Part shown: positions 23,970 through 33,425 of the stretch, in pieces
Position numbering within the stretch: position 1 is the first letter of the stretch
Layout: each line of letters starts with the position of its first letter
DNA from: Bradyrhizobium tropiciagri
Lineage (GTDB): Bacteria > Pseudomonadota > Alphaproteobacteria > Rhizobiales > Xanthobacteraceae
NCBI RefSeq assembly: GCF_018130505.1
Contig: NZ_JAFCKH010000002.1
Span: forward strand, 248,001-312,000
Direction: 5' to 3'
DNA: 64,000 bases
Translations under genes and position numbers: made by a program
Notes under the pieces: model-generated
What the model was told of the DNA's origin: nothing
Database searches by the model: none
Seen by the model: only the letters and a program-made list of their open reading frames with translations

Positions 23970-25466
23970 CTAGTGGATCGCCGCGTACATGATCTTTTCC
24001 TCCGTCGCCTCCAGTGCGGAGAACTCCTCGACCACCTTGCCCTGGCGCGAAACCAGGATGCGGTCGGAAAGCGCCAGGATCTCGGGCAGGTAGGACGAGA
24101 TCACCACCACGGCCTTGCCCTCGTCGGCAAGCTGGTTGATCAGTTCATGAATCTCGACGATCGCGCCGACGTCGACGCCGCGCGTCGGCTCGTCGAAAAT
24201 GATCAACTCGGGCTCCTGCACCAGCGACTTGGCGATCACGACCTTCTGCTGATTGCCGCCCGAAAGCTCGACGACCTTGGCCTCGTCGCCGATCGCGCGA
24301 ACCTTCAGCCGCTGGATCCAGCTCTTGCCGACCGTATTGGTCTCGCGTCGCGACAGCAGCATCCGGCCGTTCGGAAACTTGGAGAGCAGACCGAGATAGA
24401 TGTTGCGCGCGATCGAGGCGGTCTCGAAGAAACCCTCGACCTTGCGGTCTTCGGTCACATAGGCGATGCCGGCCTTGACCGCCGGCGCCGGAACCCGATA
24501 GCGCACCGGCTTGTCATGCAGCAGGATCTCGCCGCCGTGGAAGAAGTCGCGCTTCAGGACGCCCGACACGATCTTGAACGTCTCGGTGCGGCCGGCGCCG
24601 ACCAGGCCGAATACGCCGGTAATCTGCCCGGCAAACACCGACAGCGAATTGTTCTTCACCATCGGCGCCATCTTGAGATTCTGCACCGTGAGAACGCGCG
24701 CGCCGGCAGGCCTGATGCTGGCCTTCCTCGCGCCGTAGAGCGTGTTGGACAGATCGCGGCCGACCATCGCCTGCACGATCGCCGCGCGGTCGAATTTCGC
24801 CGCATCGTCGGTAATGACGTGCTTGCCGTCGCGCAGCACGGTAATGCGGTCGGCGAGCAGCAACGCCTCCTCGAGCGCGTGCGAGATGAAGATGATCGAG
24901 ACGCCGCGCTTCTTCAGGTCGCGCACGAGATCGAAGAAGTACTTCTTCTCCTCCGGCGTCAGCGAAGCGGTCGGCTCGTCGAAGATGATCACCTTGGCCT
25001 TGTGCAGGACGGCGCGCGCGATCTCCACCATCTGCTTCTTGGCCGCGCCGAGCGCGCTGACGGTCGCGGTCGGCGTCACGTCGAAATTGAGCGATTGCAG
25101 GAATTGCTGCGCGGCGATGTAGATGCCGCGTAGCCGGTTGTAGAACTTCTCCTGCCCGAGAAAGAGATTCTGCGCCACGGTCATGGTCGGCACCAGGCTG
25201 TTCTCCTGGAACACCATGGCGATGCCCAGATTGCGCGCCTCGAGCGGCGTGCGCGGGGCGACGTCGGTGCCGTCGACCGCCATGGTGCCCGAGGTCAGCG
25301 TCACGACCCCGGCCATCACCTTGGTCAGGGTCGATTTACCGGCACCATTCTCGCCGACCAGCGCGTGGATCTCGCCGCGGCGGAGATCGAAGTCGACGCC
25401 ATCAATGGCAGGCACGCCGCCATAATGCTTGGTGGCCTTGCGCAGCGAAAGGACCGAATCGCTCAT
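23970..25466 (-). CDS. ribose-type (CUT2) ABC transporter ATPase, double cassette
   Basis: A 498-residue RbsA/XylG-like protein with two nucleotide-binding domains. The first has Walker A GENGAGKST (about 40), a degenerate signature SALGAAKKQMVEIARA and Walker B IIFDEPTASLTPEE. The second has a decayed Walker A (GLVGAGRTE), signature VELSGGNQQKVVIAKSL and Walker B IIFDEPTRGVDVG. One active and one weak site is normal for this family. ATG at 25466 overlaps the stop of the preceding beta-propeller gene by 4 bases. It powers the permeases encoded at 26557 and 29812. Confidence 0.9.
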   Translation of the reverse strand: MSDSVLSLRKATKHYGGVPAIDGVDFDLRRGEIHALVGENGAGKSTLTKVMAGVVTLTSGTMAVDGTDVAPRTPLEARNLGIAMVFQENSLVPTMTVAQNLFLGQEKFYNRLRGIYIAAQQFLQSLNFDVTPTATVSALGAAKKQMVEIARAVLHKAKVIIFDEPTASLTPEEKKYFFDLVRDLKKRGVSIIFISHALEEALLLADRITVLRDGKHVITDDAAKFDRAAIVQAMVGRDLSNTLYGARKASIRPAGARVLTVQNLKMAPMVKNNSLSVFAGQITGVFGLVGAGRTETFKIVSGVLKRDFFHGGEILLHDKPVRYRVPAPAVKAGIAYVTEDRKVEGFFETASIARNIYLGLLSKFPNGRMLLSRRETNTVGKSWIQRLKVRAIGDEAKVVELSGGNQQKVVIAKSLVQEPELIIFDEPTRGVDVGAIVEIHELINQLADEGKAVVVISSYLPEILALSDRILVSRQGKVVEEFSALEATEEKIMYAAIH

Positions 25467-26560
25467 GAGCCGAACTCCTCGGCAAGCCCGGCGAGGGGCA
25501 GTTTCAGCACGCGGCCGGGTCCCTTGGCGATCAGGACGAGATCGTTTCCGATCTCGAGCGCCGCGACGACACCGTGATTGACGCCGTCGACACGGCTGTG
25601 CAGCGAATACAGCGGCTTGCCGTCCTCGCTCAGCCGGACGACAAGGCCATAGGAGCGCGGCGGCGCCCACGGCTTGATGACGCCCATCGTCTTGATGTGC
25701 GCGCCCTGCATCGGCTCCTTGAAGGAGAGGCCCGAGCGCAGGCGCGGTGCGACCCAGTACGCCGGGTCGATCTCGGCCATCATCCTGCGCCGGTAGCCCG
25801 GCTCGCGCAGGACGAACTCGACGAGTTGGGTCCGCGCCGTGAACGCCGTGAGCCAATAGCCGCCGCTTGCGGCCTTTGACAGCCGCGACGGATAGACGGG
25901 CAGGTGGCCGAGTACGATCTGCGGCGGTCGGCCCTCCGCGACGAGGACCAGGCGATGCCGCCAGCTTTCGCTCACCAGCAGCCCATCGCCGTGCGCGCCG
26001 GCGCCGAATGCGTAGCCGAGTCCGGATGCCAGCGACTTCACCGACCGGGTCTTCGGATCCAGCCTGAACACGCGGCCGCTTCGGTTGAGCTGCATCAGGT
26101 CGCGCGCCCAATCGTCGACACCGCAGGTGGCCGAGCCGTCGGTCGCGATCAGGCTGCCGTCACGCGCCTGCGTGAGCGCATTGACCGCGTTGAAGGCGGC
26201 GTCATGGAACGTGGCGCTCGGTTCACTTGAAGCGGGATTTGGATAGAGCCGGACCTCGCGGCCCGCGAGCGCCACCGCGATGCTTCCGTCGGCCAGCACG
26301 CAGAGCGCCGAGATCGGTTGGTCGAAGGCGCGGATCTCCGTCGCCGTGCTGCCGTCGAGGCGTAGCAGGCGTGGTCCGTCTGCGACGTAGAGGCTGCGCC
26401 CATCGGTTGCGAGGTCCTCGGGCGCTTCGCATTCCAGCACGGTGGTCGCGGATTCCAGCGCCTGGTTCGGCTTGAGCGCGCCGTCGAACGACGGCACCGT
26501 GATGGTGGCCTCGCCACGGCCGAGGAAGCGGTTGGCGAATTCCCTGACGGCCGCGATCAC
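25463..26560 (-). CDS. SMP-30/strictosidine-synthase-like beta-propeller protein
   Basis: A 365-residue protein with repeated propeller blades (EDLATDGRSLYVADGPRLLR, DGSIAVALAGREVRLYPN, RVFRLDPKTRSVKSL, GYWLTAFTARTQLVEF). No signal peptide is visible, so it is probably cytoplasmic. The family includes lactonases. It is a paralogue of the C-terminal half of the upstream gene: both have the YWL-aliphatic-R blade followed by G(Y/F)RRRM. It overlaps both neighbours by 4 bases within the sugar ABC operon. A sugar-lactone hydrolase role is a reasonable inference. Confidence 0.8.
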   Translation of the reverse strand: MIAAVREFANRFLGRGEATITVPSFDGALKPNQALESATTVLECEAPEDLATDGRSLYVADGPRLLRLDGSTATEIRAFDQPISALCVLADGSIAVALAGREVRLYPNPASSEPSATFHDAAFNAVNALTQARDGSLIATDGSATCGVDDWARDLMQLNRSGRVFRLDPKTRSVKSLASGLGYAFGAGAHGDGLLVSESWRHRLVLVAEGRPPQIVLGHLPVYPSRLSKAASGGYWLTAFTARTQLVEFVLREPGYRRRMMAEIDPAYWVAPRLRSGLSFKEPMQGAHIKTMGVIKPWAPPRSYGLVVRLSEDGKPLYSLHSRVDGVNHGVVAALEIGNDLVLIAKGPGRVLKLPLAGLAEEFGS

Positions 26561-28680
26561 GACAGCTTCCCCCAGCGCTTGTCATACTGCACGAAGGCCG
26601 GATCGGCGTTCTCGAGCTTGTAGCGGCCGATCCGGTTGTTGGCGATGCCGCCGAGATAGAGATAGCCGCGATGCTCGCGCATCGAGGTGATCATCGGATG
26701 GTTTTCGCCGCGCAGGTCCCAGAACGATTCGAGGATCTTGCCCTGCTCGTTGAACTTGACGACGCAGCCCGTATTGATGTTGGGGAACAGCCATTCGTCG
26801 ACCGGGACGCGCTTGGCCATGCGCCGGCGGAAGCCGGGCATCTTCCAGGCCAGATCGAGCGAGGGGCTGCGCATGCCGACCAGCGCCAGCCAGTAATTGC
26901 CGTCGGAAGCGAGGTTGATGTTGTCCGGGTAGCCCGGCAGATTGTCCATCACCACCTCGACCGCACCCTTCTTCGGTCCTGCGAACCAATAGCGCTTGAT
27001 CGAGCAGCCGAAGGTTTCGGCGAACAGGATCGACTGGCCGTCGCTGGCGACGCAGATGCCGTTGGGGAATTTGAGTCCGCGCACCGCCGTGTGCGTGGCA
27101 CCGGTCTTGGTGTCGTAGCAGATGATGCGGCCGTTGCCGCGCGCCTCCAGGCCGTCGATCGGCCACTCGTCCATCTCGTAGCGTACGGTCGCCTCCGAGA
27201 AGAAGATCAGGCCGTCATCGGTGATGTCGAGGTCGTCGGCCAGCCTGAGCCGGCTGTCGTCGTTGACCGAACGCATGCTGCGGTTGGTCTCATCGGTCGC
27301 CTTCTCGACGATGCCGTCAGGCCTGATGCGGTAGAGGCCCATGCCGCCGATGCAGACATAGAGATTGTCCTGCCGGTCGAAGGCCATGCCGAGCGGCTGG
27401 CCGCCGATATGGGCGAATACCTCCATCCGCTGATAATCGGGGGCGAGGAAGCGGATGATGTCGCCGTGGCGCGAACCGGCGTAGAGATTGTCGTTGCGGT
27501 CGAGGATCACGTCCTCCGGCGCCTCGATGCGGCCGAGGCCGATCAACTCGACGTCGCGCAGCTTGTCGTTCTGCTCGAACGGGCCGCCCTGGCCGACCTC
27601 GGTCGGCGGAGGCGGCGGCAAGGCATGATAGGTCGGCGCGACATAGACCTTGCTGATGATGCGGGTGCGGTTCTTCTGCCAGCGGATGTCGACCATGGCC
27701 GCCACCAGCAGGATGCCGGCCAGCGCCATGCGGTTGATGCCGCCGCGCGCGTTCAGCGTGGTCAGGCCGTTGGTGATCAGCAGCACGATCAGCACGCCGA
27801 CCAGCGATTTGGCGACCGAGCCCTTGCCGCCGCCGAGCGTGATGCCGCCGAGCACGGTTGCCGTCAGCACGATCACCTCGAGGCCGACGCCGATGTCGCC
27901 GCCGACGGTGCCGAGCCTTGCCGCGAAGAACAGCCCGGCGATGCTGGTCAGCACGCCGCTTGCGACATAGCAGAGCGCGATGGTGCGGCGGACCGGAATG
28001 CCGGAATTGTAGGCCGAACGGCGCGAGCCGCCGATCGCGGTGATGTGCCAGCCCGGGCGCAGCCGCGTCATGAAGACGTGGCCGAAGATCGCGATCACGA
28101 TGTAGACGAGTGCGACGCTCGGAATGCCGAACACGTCCCCGCCGCCGATGAAATTCCACGACGGGATGTCGGGGAAGGCCGCCGCAATCGAATTGGAGTG
28201 ACGCTGGATCAGGAGATCGAACGCGGAACGGTAGATGATCAGCGTGATCAGGGTGGTGATGAAGGCGCGCAGCCGCAGATATCCGATCAGGACGCCGTTG
28301 ACGGCGCCGAGCAGCGCGCCGCAGACGAGGGTGGCCACCACCACCGCCGGCACCGGCCAGCCGAGCACGTCAAGCAGATAGAGCGCGCAGAAATCCGTCA
28401 GCGCGAAGATCGATCCGACCGACAGGTCGATGCCGCCGACGATGACGACCAGCGCCATGCCGAGCCCGATGAAGCCGATCTCGCCGGCCTGCCGCGCGGT
28501 GTCGGCAAGGCTGGACGGCGACAGGAAGTGATCGATGGAGCGGCTGAGCGCGAAACCGACGATCAGGAGCAGGATCACCGGGATTGCGGTTTCGGTCCAT
28601 CGCTTGGACAGGATCTCGCCGAGGAGATGATCCGGCCAATAGCGGTAACGCAGGCTCGTCAGGGTGTCGCGCATCGGCAT
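26557..28680 (-). CDS. CUT2 ABC permease fused to an SMP-30-like beta-propeller
   Basis: A 707-residue fusion. Residues about 1-335 are an RbsC-type permease with about ten membrane helices and family motifs (IGFIGLGMALVVIVGGIDLS, GSIFALTDF, VLGGITLGGGKGSVAKSLVG). A Pro-rich linker near residue 355 leads to a beta-propeller at about 375-700 (RIEAPEDVILDRNDNLYAGS, GQPLGMAFDRQDNLYVCIGG, GLKFPNGICVASDGQSILFA, LPGYPDNINLASDGNYWLAL). The Asn/Asp pattern PNGI and PDNI matches the metal-site strands of SMP-30/gluconolactonase-type propellers. The propeller should face the cytoplasm. Confidence 0.85.
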   Translation of the reverse strand: MPMRDTLTSLRYRYWPDHLLGEILSKRWTETAIPVILLLIVGFALSRSIDHFLSPSSLADTARQAGEIGFIGLGMALVVIVGGIDLSVGSIFALTDFCALYLLDVLGWPVPAVVVATLVCGALLGAVNGVLIGYLRLRAFITTLITLIIYRSAFDLLIQRHSNSIAAAFPDIPSWNFIGGGDVFGIPSVALVYIVIAIFGHVFMTRLRPGWHITAIGGSRRSAYNSGIPVRRTIALCYVASGVLTSIAGLFFAARLGTVGGDIGVGLEVIVLTATVLGGITLGGGKGSVAKSLVGVLIVLLITNGLTTLNARGGINRMALAGILLVAAMVDIRWQKNRTRIISKVYVAPTYHALPPPPPTEVGQGGPFEQNDKLRDVELIGLGRIEAPEDVILDRNDNLYAGSRHGDIIRFLAPDYQRMEVFAHIGGQPLGMAFDRQDNLYVCIGGMGLYRIRPDGIVEKATDETNRSMRSVNDDSRLRLADDLDITDDGLIFFSEATVRYEMDEWPIDGLEARGNGRIICYDTKTGATHTAVRGLKFPNGICVASDGQSILFAETFGCSIKRYWFAGPKKGAVEVVMDNLPGYPDNINLASDGNYWLALVGMRSPSLDLAWKMPGFRRRMAKRVPVDEWLFPNINTGCVVKFNEQGKILESFWDLRGENHPMITSMREHRGYLYLGGIANNRIGRYKLENADPAFVQYDKRWGKLS

Positions 28681-28753
28681 TCCAGCAAGCTGTTCGATTT
28701 CGGAGATCGACGTCCCGGGTGGCGCACCCGGGACGTCGTTGCGGGAGGGCTGG

Positions 28754-29770
28754 CTATTTCTTCAGGTCGCTGAGATTCCAGCACGCGGTCTGGCTGTCCG
28801 CGTTCTCCTTGGTGATCGGGATCAGCGTCGTGTATTCCGACCCCTTGATCGAGCCGGGCTTGGCGCCGGACGACAGCAGCCATTTGATCGTGCCGGCCAT
28901 CTGCGCGGCCTGGGTCGGCACGTCGTAGCTCATGTCGAGGTCGAACGCGCCGGACTTCACCAGCTCGCAGGCGCCCTTGCGCTCGCCGCCGCCGGAGGTC
29001 GCGACGAACACCTTGCCGGTCAGGCCGGCTTCCTTCACCGCGGCCGCGGTGCCGATGTCCATGCCGTCCCAGAAGCCGACGATGCCGCAGAGATCGGGGT
29101 TCTGCTTCAGCACCGTCTGGGTGATCGCCTTGGCCTTCGCGGCGTCCCAATCGGCCGCCTGGCTCGAGACCACCTTAATCTCCGGATGCTTGGCGAGCAC
29201 GTTCTCGACGCCCTTGAGCGTGTAGGCGCTGGCGGCTGCCGAGAGCGCGCCTTGCACCACGGCGATCTTGTTCGATTTGCCCTGGCAGGCCTTCACCACC
29301 GCTTCGGTGTCCCTCTCGCCGATCTCGATCCAGTTGGCGCCGACGAAGGCCGAAGAGCGATAGGCCGATCCCATGTTGATCTGGATCACGTAGATGCCTT
29401 CGTTCTCGGCGCGCTGCAGCAGCCTCGCATAGGTCTGCACGTCCGGATTGTGGATCACCATCACGGCCGGCTTCTCCGAGATCAGCGAGGTCACCGCCTG
29501 CGCGCCGGCATTGGTGTTCCAGTTGGGATCGCGGATCTCGAACTTCACGCCGAAGGGCTCGAGCTCCTTCTTCAGGCCGGCATACCAGCCTTCGGTGAGA
29601 TCGAAGTTCATGGCCACCGGCACATAGGCCACCGTCTTGCCGGCGAGCGCTTCCTTGAACGGTTTCTGGAACGGCTCGTCCAGCCCCTGCTGGGCCAGAG
29701 CCGGCGCGGCGATGGCCGCAAGTCCGAGCGCCGTGGCGATCACCTTTGCAGTCCTGACAGCGTACTTCAT
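28754..29770 (-). CDS. periplasmic sugar-binding protein (ribose/CUT2 type)
   Basis: A 338-residue exported protein with signal peptide 1-26 (cleavage at ALA-QQ) and a type I periplasmic-binding fold. Marks include KTVAYVPVAMNFDLTEGWYA, GAQAVTSLISEKPAVMVIHN, NMGSAYRSSAFVGANWIEIG and DLCGIVGFWDGMDIGTAAAV. It delivers an unknown ligand to the permeases. The ribosome site GGAGG lies 8 bases upstream of ATG 29770. The gene sits between the two permease genes. Confidence 0.9.
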   Translation of the reverse strand: MKYAVRTAKVIATALGLAAIAAPALAQQGLDEPFQKPFKEALAGKTVAYVPVAMNFDLTEGWYAGLKKELEPFGVKFEIRDPNWNTNAGAQAVTSLISEKPAVMVIHNPDVQTYARLLQRAENEGIYVIQINMGSAYRSSAFVGANWIEIGERDTEAVVKACQGKSNKIAVVQGALSAAASAYTLKGVENVLAKHPEIKVVSSQAADWDAAKAKAITQTVLKQNPDLCGIVGFWDGMDIGTAAAVKEAGLTGKVFVATSGGGERKGACELVKSGAFDLDMSYDVPTQAAQMAGTIKWLLSSGAKPGSIKGSEYTTLIPITKENADSQTACWNLSDLKK

Positions 29771-29811
29771 TGCTTCCTCCTTGGTCGTGATTGATGTTGT
29801 TGTGGCTTGAG

Positions 29812-30783
29812 TCAGATGTCGCCCTGCTGGGCCGTTTCTTCGTTGCGCGGATTCAGGAATGAATCCGTGAGGACGGCGAGCAGCAGGACGACGCCTTTGA
29901 CGAGGTTCTGGCCGGCGTAGGAGATGTCCATGATGGTCATGCCGTTCAGCATGGTGCCGATCAGCAGCGTGCCGATGATGACGTTGAGCACGCCACCGCG
30001 GCCGCCGGAGAGGCCGATGCCGCCGAGCACGACGACGAGGATGACGTCGTAGATCAGCGTCGAGTTGAAGATGCGGGTCGGCATCGAGTTGACGGAGGCC
30101 GCCATCACGAGACCCGCGAAGCAGCCGATCAGCGCCGCGACCACATATTGCAGCACGATGATCGGGCGCGAGGGGATGCCGGTGACACGCGCCGCATAGG
30201 GATTGTCGCCGATCGCGTAGATATAGGCGCCCCAGCGCGTCCGGCGCAGCAGGAAAGCAACCACCGCGCACGCGATCGCAAACATCACGATCGACGTCGG
30301 GATGCCGAGGATGGTGCCCTGTCCGAGTCGCTCGAAGCCCTTCATGCCGTCGCTCCATTGCACGACGTCGAGCTGGAACAGCGCGGCCTGCCCGAGACCG
30401 GCGAGCAGCAGGCCGGTCGCCAGCGTCGCGAACAGCGAAGGCACCTCGGCGTAGGCGATCAGCCAGCCATTGACCAGGCCGAAGGCGATCGTCAGCAGCA
30501 CGGCCGTCAGCAGCGAGGCCGGCAGCGAGTGGCCGTTCTGCACCATCTGGAGCACGAGCCCGGGCGGCACCGCGAGCGCGGCGATCAGCGAGATATCAAT
30601 GCCGCGCCCGATCACGACGATTGCCATCGCGAGGCCGAGGATGCCGAGCACCGCCACGTTCTGCAGCAGCGTCAGCATGTTCTCCGGGGACAGGAAGCCG
30701 CGCAGGAAGATCGAGAATGTCAGGAACAGCACGGCGAAAACGGCGAACACGATCTCCTGCTGATTGAACCGAATTCGCTTCAT
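29812..30783 (-). CDS. CUT2 ABC transporter permease (RbsC-like)
   Basis: A 323-residue inner-membrane permease with about 9-10 helices and the BPD_transp_2 family motifs (LGILGLAMAIVVIGRGIDIS, IYDVILVVVLGGIGLSGGRG, GTLLIGTMLNGMTIMDI). It pairs with the permease half of the fusion at 26557 to form a heterodimeric channel. It starts 20 bases after the TetR gene stop and precedes the binding-protein gene by 41 bases. Confidence 0.9.
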   Translation of the reverse strand: MKRIRFNQQEIVFAVFAVLFLTFSIFLRGFLSPENMLTLLQNVAVLGILGLAMAIVVIGRGIDISLIAALAVPPGLVLQMVQNGHSLPASLLTAVLLTIAFGLVNGWLIAYAEVPSLFATLATGLLLAGLGQAALFQLDVVQWSDGMKGFERLGQGTILGIPTSIVMFAIACAVVAFLLRRTRWGAYIYAIGDNPYAARVTGIPSRPIIVLQYVVAALIGCFAGLVMAASVNSMPTRIFNSTLIYDVILVVVLGGIGLSGGRGGVLNVIIGTLLIGTMLNGMTIMDISYAGQNLVKGVVLLLAVLTDSFLNPRNEETAQQGDI

Positions 30784-30802
30784 TGCCGCGTCCCTCTTGC
30801 AA

Positions 30803-31579
30803 CTATGCGTGCGCCGTCGTCCTGGATTTCGAGCGGACGTTAGCCGTGCGGCCGGTCCGGCTCTTGCCTGACAGTGCAGTGTCGACGAATGTCGTGACGA
30901 CGTTGATGTAGGCCTCGATCGAGGTGCCGCGCCTGCGATACTTCGCGCGCTTCACGTACCAATCCTGCAGCAGCGGCTTGATCAGCGACGCCGTCAGCGT
31001 GACCTCGTCGATCGCGAAAACGCCGCTCGCGACGCCCTGCTTGAGGACGTCGGCGATGATCTTCTCGGTCATCACCTCCATCTCGATGGCGCGCTGGCGC
31101 TCCGTCGGCGGAAACGACTTTGCTTCCATGAAGGAGAAGACGAACCAGGGCTGCATCGCCTCGCTCATGCGGACGTGCGTTTCGATGATCCAGTGCAGGT
31201 GGTTGCGGGGATCTCGTTTGACCTTGTCGGGCGGCGCGGCAAGGACACCGATCACCGTCTCCGCAACCTCGCCGAGGATCATCGCCAGCAGGGTCGGCTT
31301 GCTGTCGAAATACGTATAGAGGCCGCCCATGCTGAGCCCGGAGGCTTGCGCGAGCTGGCGCAGCGTGGTGGCGTGGAAGCCGTGCTTGTTGGACAGCGTC
31401 AGCGTCGCGCCGATGATGCGCGTGAGGTTCGGAACGGCGAGATGTGGCTTCTGGACCTTGATGGAATCGCGATGGCGCTCGAGGATGCGTGCGCAAAGCA
31501 CGTCCATCGCAAACGCATTCGTCCCCGGCCGCTGGCGCGCCAGACCCACGTTGCCTCCCAGGCTATGTTGCCGGACCAT
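30803..31579 (-). CDS. TetR/AcrR-family regulator of the sugar ABC operon
   Basis: A regulator of up to 258 residues. The TetR DNA-binding domain lies at about 48-95 (PNLTRIIGATLTLSNKHGFH, ATTLRQLAQASGLSMGGLYT YF, taken in two parts), with a C-terminal ligand-binding helical domain. The ATG at 31579 gives an N-terminal extension; ATG 31507 (MDVLCARILE) is an alternative that keeps the whole HTH. It is the first gene of the six-gene ABC operon, with inverted repeats just upstream, so local autoregulation is likely. Confidence 0.85.
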   Translation of the reverse strand: MVRQHSLGGNVGLARQRPGTNAFAMDVLCARILERHRDSIKVQKPHLAVPNLTRIIGATLTLSNKHGFHATTLRQLAQASGLSMGGLYTYFDSKPTLLAMILGEVAETVIGVLAAPPDKVKRDPRNHLHWIIETHVRMSEAMQPWFVFSFMEAKSFPPTERQRAIEMEVMTEKIIADVLKQGVASGVFAIDEVTLTASLIKPLLQDWYVKRAKYRRRGTSIEAYINVVTTFVDTALSGKSRTGRTANVRSKSRTTAHA

Positions 31580-31692
31580 TTCGTTTTGTTTCAGGTCCGG
31601 TGCGCGCTTTTGCGCACTTGACTAAGTCCTAGCCTACCGACGGGCCATCGGAAAAGGGGGGATCATCAAATTTTCTGAGAGAGCGCTCGCTC
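31571..31692. promoter_or_regulatory. cluster of inverted repeats upstream of tetR
   Basis: Three perfect inverted repeats: CCGGACC/GGTCCGG (31571-31577 and 31594-31600), overlapping the ATG at 31579; GTGCGC/GCGCAC (31600-31605 and 31612-31617); and GAGCG-CT-CGCTC (31681-31692). Any may be the TetR operator. The third shares a 12-base core with the repeat at 8681-8696. Confidence 0.4.
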
Positions 31693-31761
31693 GTTTTTTC
31701 GGTCTTTGGTCGCAAAGACCCGACGCGAGCTGGTATACAAGACGGAAATCGTATCGGCGCT

Positions 31762-32070
31762 TTACGCCTTGCCGTCGACAACCGGGGCCGAATAGATGTC
31801 CCGCGCGCGTTTCGTCACGGTCGCGTAGCGCGCCGTCGCGCTCAGACTCATCAGGCCGGCGCGCACCAGTCCGAGAATGGCGCGCCGTGAATGGAATGGC
31901 CCGGTTTTGCTCGCGGCGTAGCCGCGCGGGTAGAGCTGCAGGCGGCCGGCCAATGCGGCCTGCAGCGCCAGCTTCTGCGTCGCGCTGACGCGGCGTCGGC
32001 GCACCGGCTTTGCCGCGTCGACCAGCATGCGCAACTCCGTGCGCGACAGTTTTTGTGGCGCGGCCGTCAT
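31762..32070 (-). CDS. small basic hypothetical protein
   Basis: A 102-residue Arg/Ala/Leu-rich protein without known domain. The middle (SATQKLALQAALAGRLQLYP, then RRAILGLVRAGLMSLSATAR) looks helical and could hold an HTH-like unit. The ATG at 32070 is the first in frame after an upstream extension with non-protein-like composition. The gene stands alone upstream of the TetR operon and divergent from the two-component genes. Confidence 0.5.
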   Translation of the reverse strand: MTAAPQKLSRTELRMLVDAAKPVRRRRVSATQKLALQAALAGRLQLYPRGYAASKTGPFHSRRAILGLVRAGLMSLSATARYATVTKRARDIYSAPVVDGKA

Positions 32071-32318
32071 AGGTCAGCTCACACTTCGATCGGTCCGCAC
32101 AGCCTTCCCGAGGCGCGGCCCACCCGGCATCGCCGTGTCGCGGGCGTGCGCCCATCGCGGCGTGCGGATTTCGCTCATGGTGAATCAGAACCGCATTTCG
32201 AGCGGCGGTAACACCTGACGAAGGTCAGGATCGGTTGTGACGAAAGTCATATTCGTTTGCGGCCGCTGGTGGCTTACGCCAGAGTGGGCGGGCTCGCCGA
32301 GCTGGATTTGGGCAACGC

Positions 32319-33389
32319 ATGATCGACCTGAGCGCGGACTTGCTTGCGGCCGCAGAAGCCGATGTGATCGGTCTCGCCGTGATCGGCGCCGACCGCAAGA
32401 TGCTGCGGAAGATGGGGCGCCTGGTCGAATGGCTTCCCGCCACGGGCGCCGATTGCTGCGAATGCATGCTGCTGGTCGGCATGGAAGACGAATTCGCCGC
32501 GCTTGCCGCGGGGCGGCGCGACAACATCGCGCTCGCCGGCGTGCGCGGCGCGTCACCCGGGATCGCGCAACCCGTGACCGCCGTGGTGCTGTGGAACGGC
32601 GCGCAGTCGCATTATTTCGTCATCGCCATGCCCGACTTCGCCGCGCGCCAGGTCGAGACGCTGCTCGGCAGCGAGCGGCGAGCCCGCCGCCTGATGGAAC
32701 AGCAACTCGAGGCCGCGAGCGCCGAGGTGCGCTTCGCCTCGCTGGCGCGGACGCGGCTGCGGCTGGCGCGCGATCTGCACGACACGCTGGTGCATTCGAT
32801 CGTGGCGCTGCTGACCCAGATCCGGCTGATCAGGCATTTCCTGACGGCCGATCCGGCGCGGGTGGCGGACGGCCTTGCCACCGCGGAGGACGCCGCGGCC
32901 AGCGGGCTATCGCGTGCCCGCGAGGCGATCGCCCGCCTGCGCATGCCCGATGATCTGAAGCTCGAGCCCGACGTCGAGGGCGTGCTCGCCGATTTCGCTG
33001 ACCGCAGCGGGGTTGCGGTCTCGACCCATATCGACGAGCGGGCGCGTGACGGATTGCGCGATTGCGGCCTCACCGTGCAGCGGATCCTCAGCGAAGCGCT
33101 GCGCAATGTTCAGACCCATGCAGAGGCGCGGCAGGTGACGTTTCGCGCCTTCGAGGAGCCGGCGGCTGCCGGCCGCAGGCTGATCGTCGAGATCCGCGAT
33201 GACGGCCGTGGCTTCGATCAGGCGATCCCGACGCCAGGACATTTCGGATTGATCGGCATGGCCGAATTTGCTGAACTCGTCGGCGGTACCTGCGCGGTGC
33301 AGAGCGCGCCGGGGCTCGGCACTCTGGTGCGGATCGCGCTGCCGGTTGCGGTGCCGCCGGCGGCATCGCGCGGCGTGCTGGCGGATTGA
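32319..33389 (+). CDS. soluble NarL-type sensor histidine kinase
   Basis: A 356-residue kinase with no membrane helices. Residues 10-110 look like a degenerate PAS/sensor domain containing three Cys residues in DCCEC (46, 47, 49), possible redox or metal ligands. HisKA_3 follows with the phosphorylation His at 154 in RLARDLHDTLVHS. The HATPase domain has EALRNVQTHAEA (N box), IRDDGRGF (G1) and GHFGLIGM (G2). Its regulator gene follows by 36 bases. Confidence 0.85.
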   Translation: MIDLSADLLAAAEADVIGLAVIGADRKMLRKMGRLVEWLPATGADCCECMLLVGMEDEFAALAAGRRDNIALAGVRGASPGIAQPVTAVVLWNGAQSHYFVIAMPDFAARQVETLLGSERRARRLMEQQLEAASAEVRFASLARTRLRLARDLHDTLVHSIVALLTQIRLIRHFLTADPARVADGLATAEDAAASGLSRAREAIARLRMPDDLKLEPDVEGVLADFADRSGVAVSTHIDERARDGLRDCGLTVQRILSEALRNVQTHAEARQVTFRAFEEPAAAGRRLIVEIRDDGRGFDQAIPTPGHFGLIGMAEFAELVGGTCAVQSAPGLGTLVRIALPVAVPPAASRGVLAD

Positions 33390-33425
33390 GCTGCGGCCTG
33401 CGATAGTCGCGATGACTTCAAGAGG

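Noticed and set aside
26671-28773. 700-codon open frame on the plus strand
   Set aside because: It is antisense to the permease-propeller fusion, and the acidic low-complexity translation shows no family.
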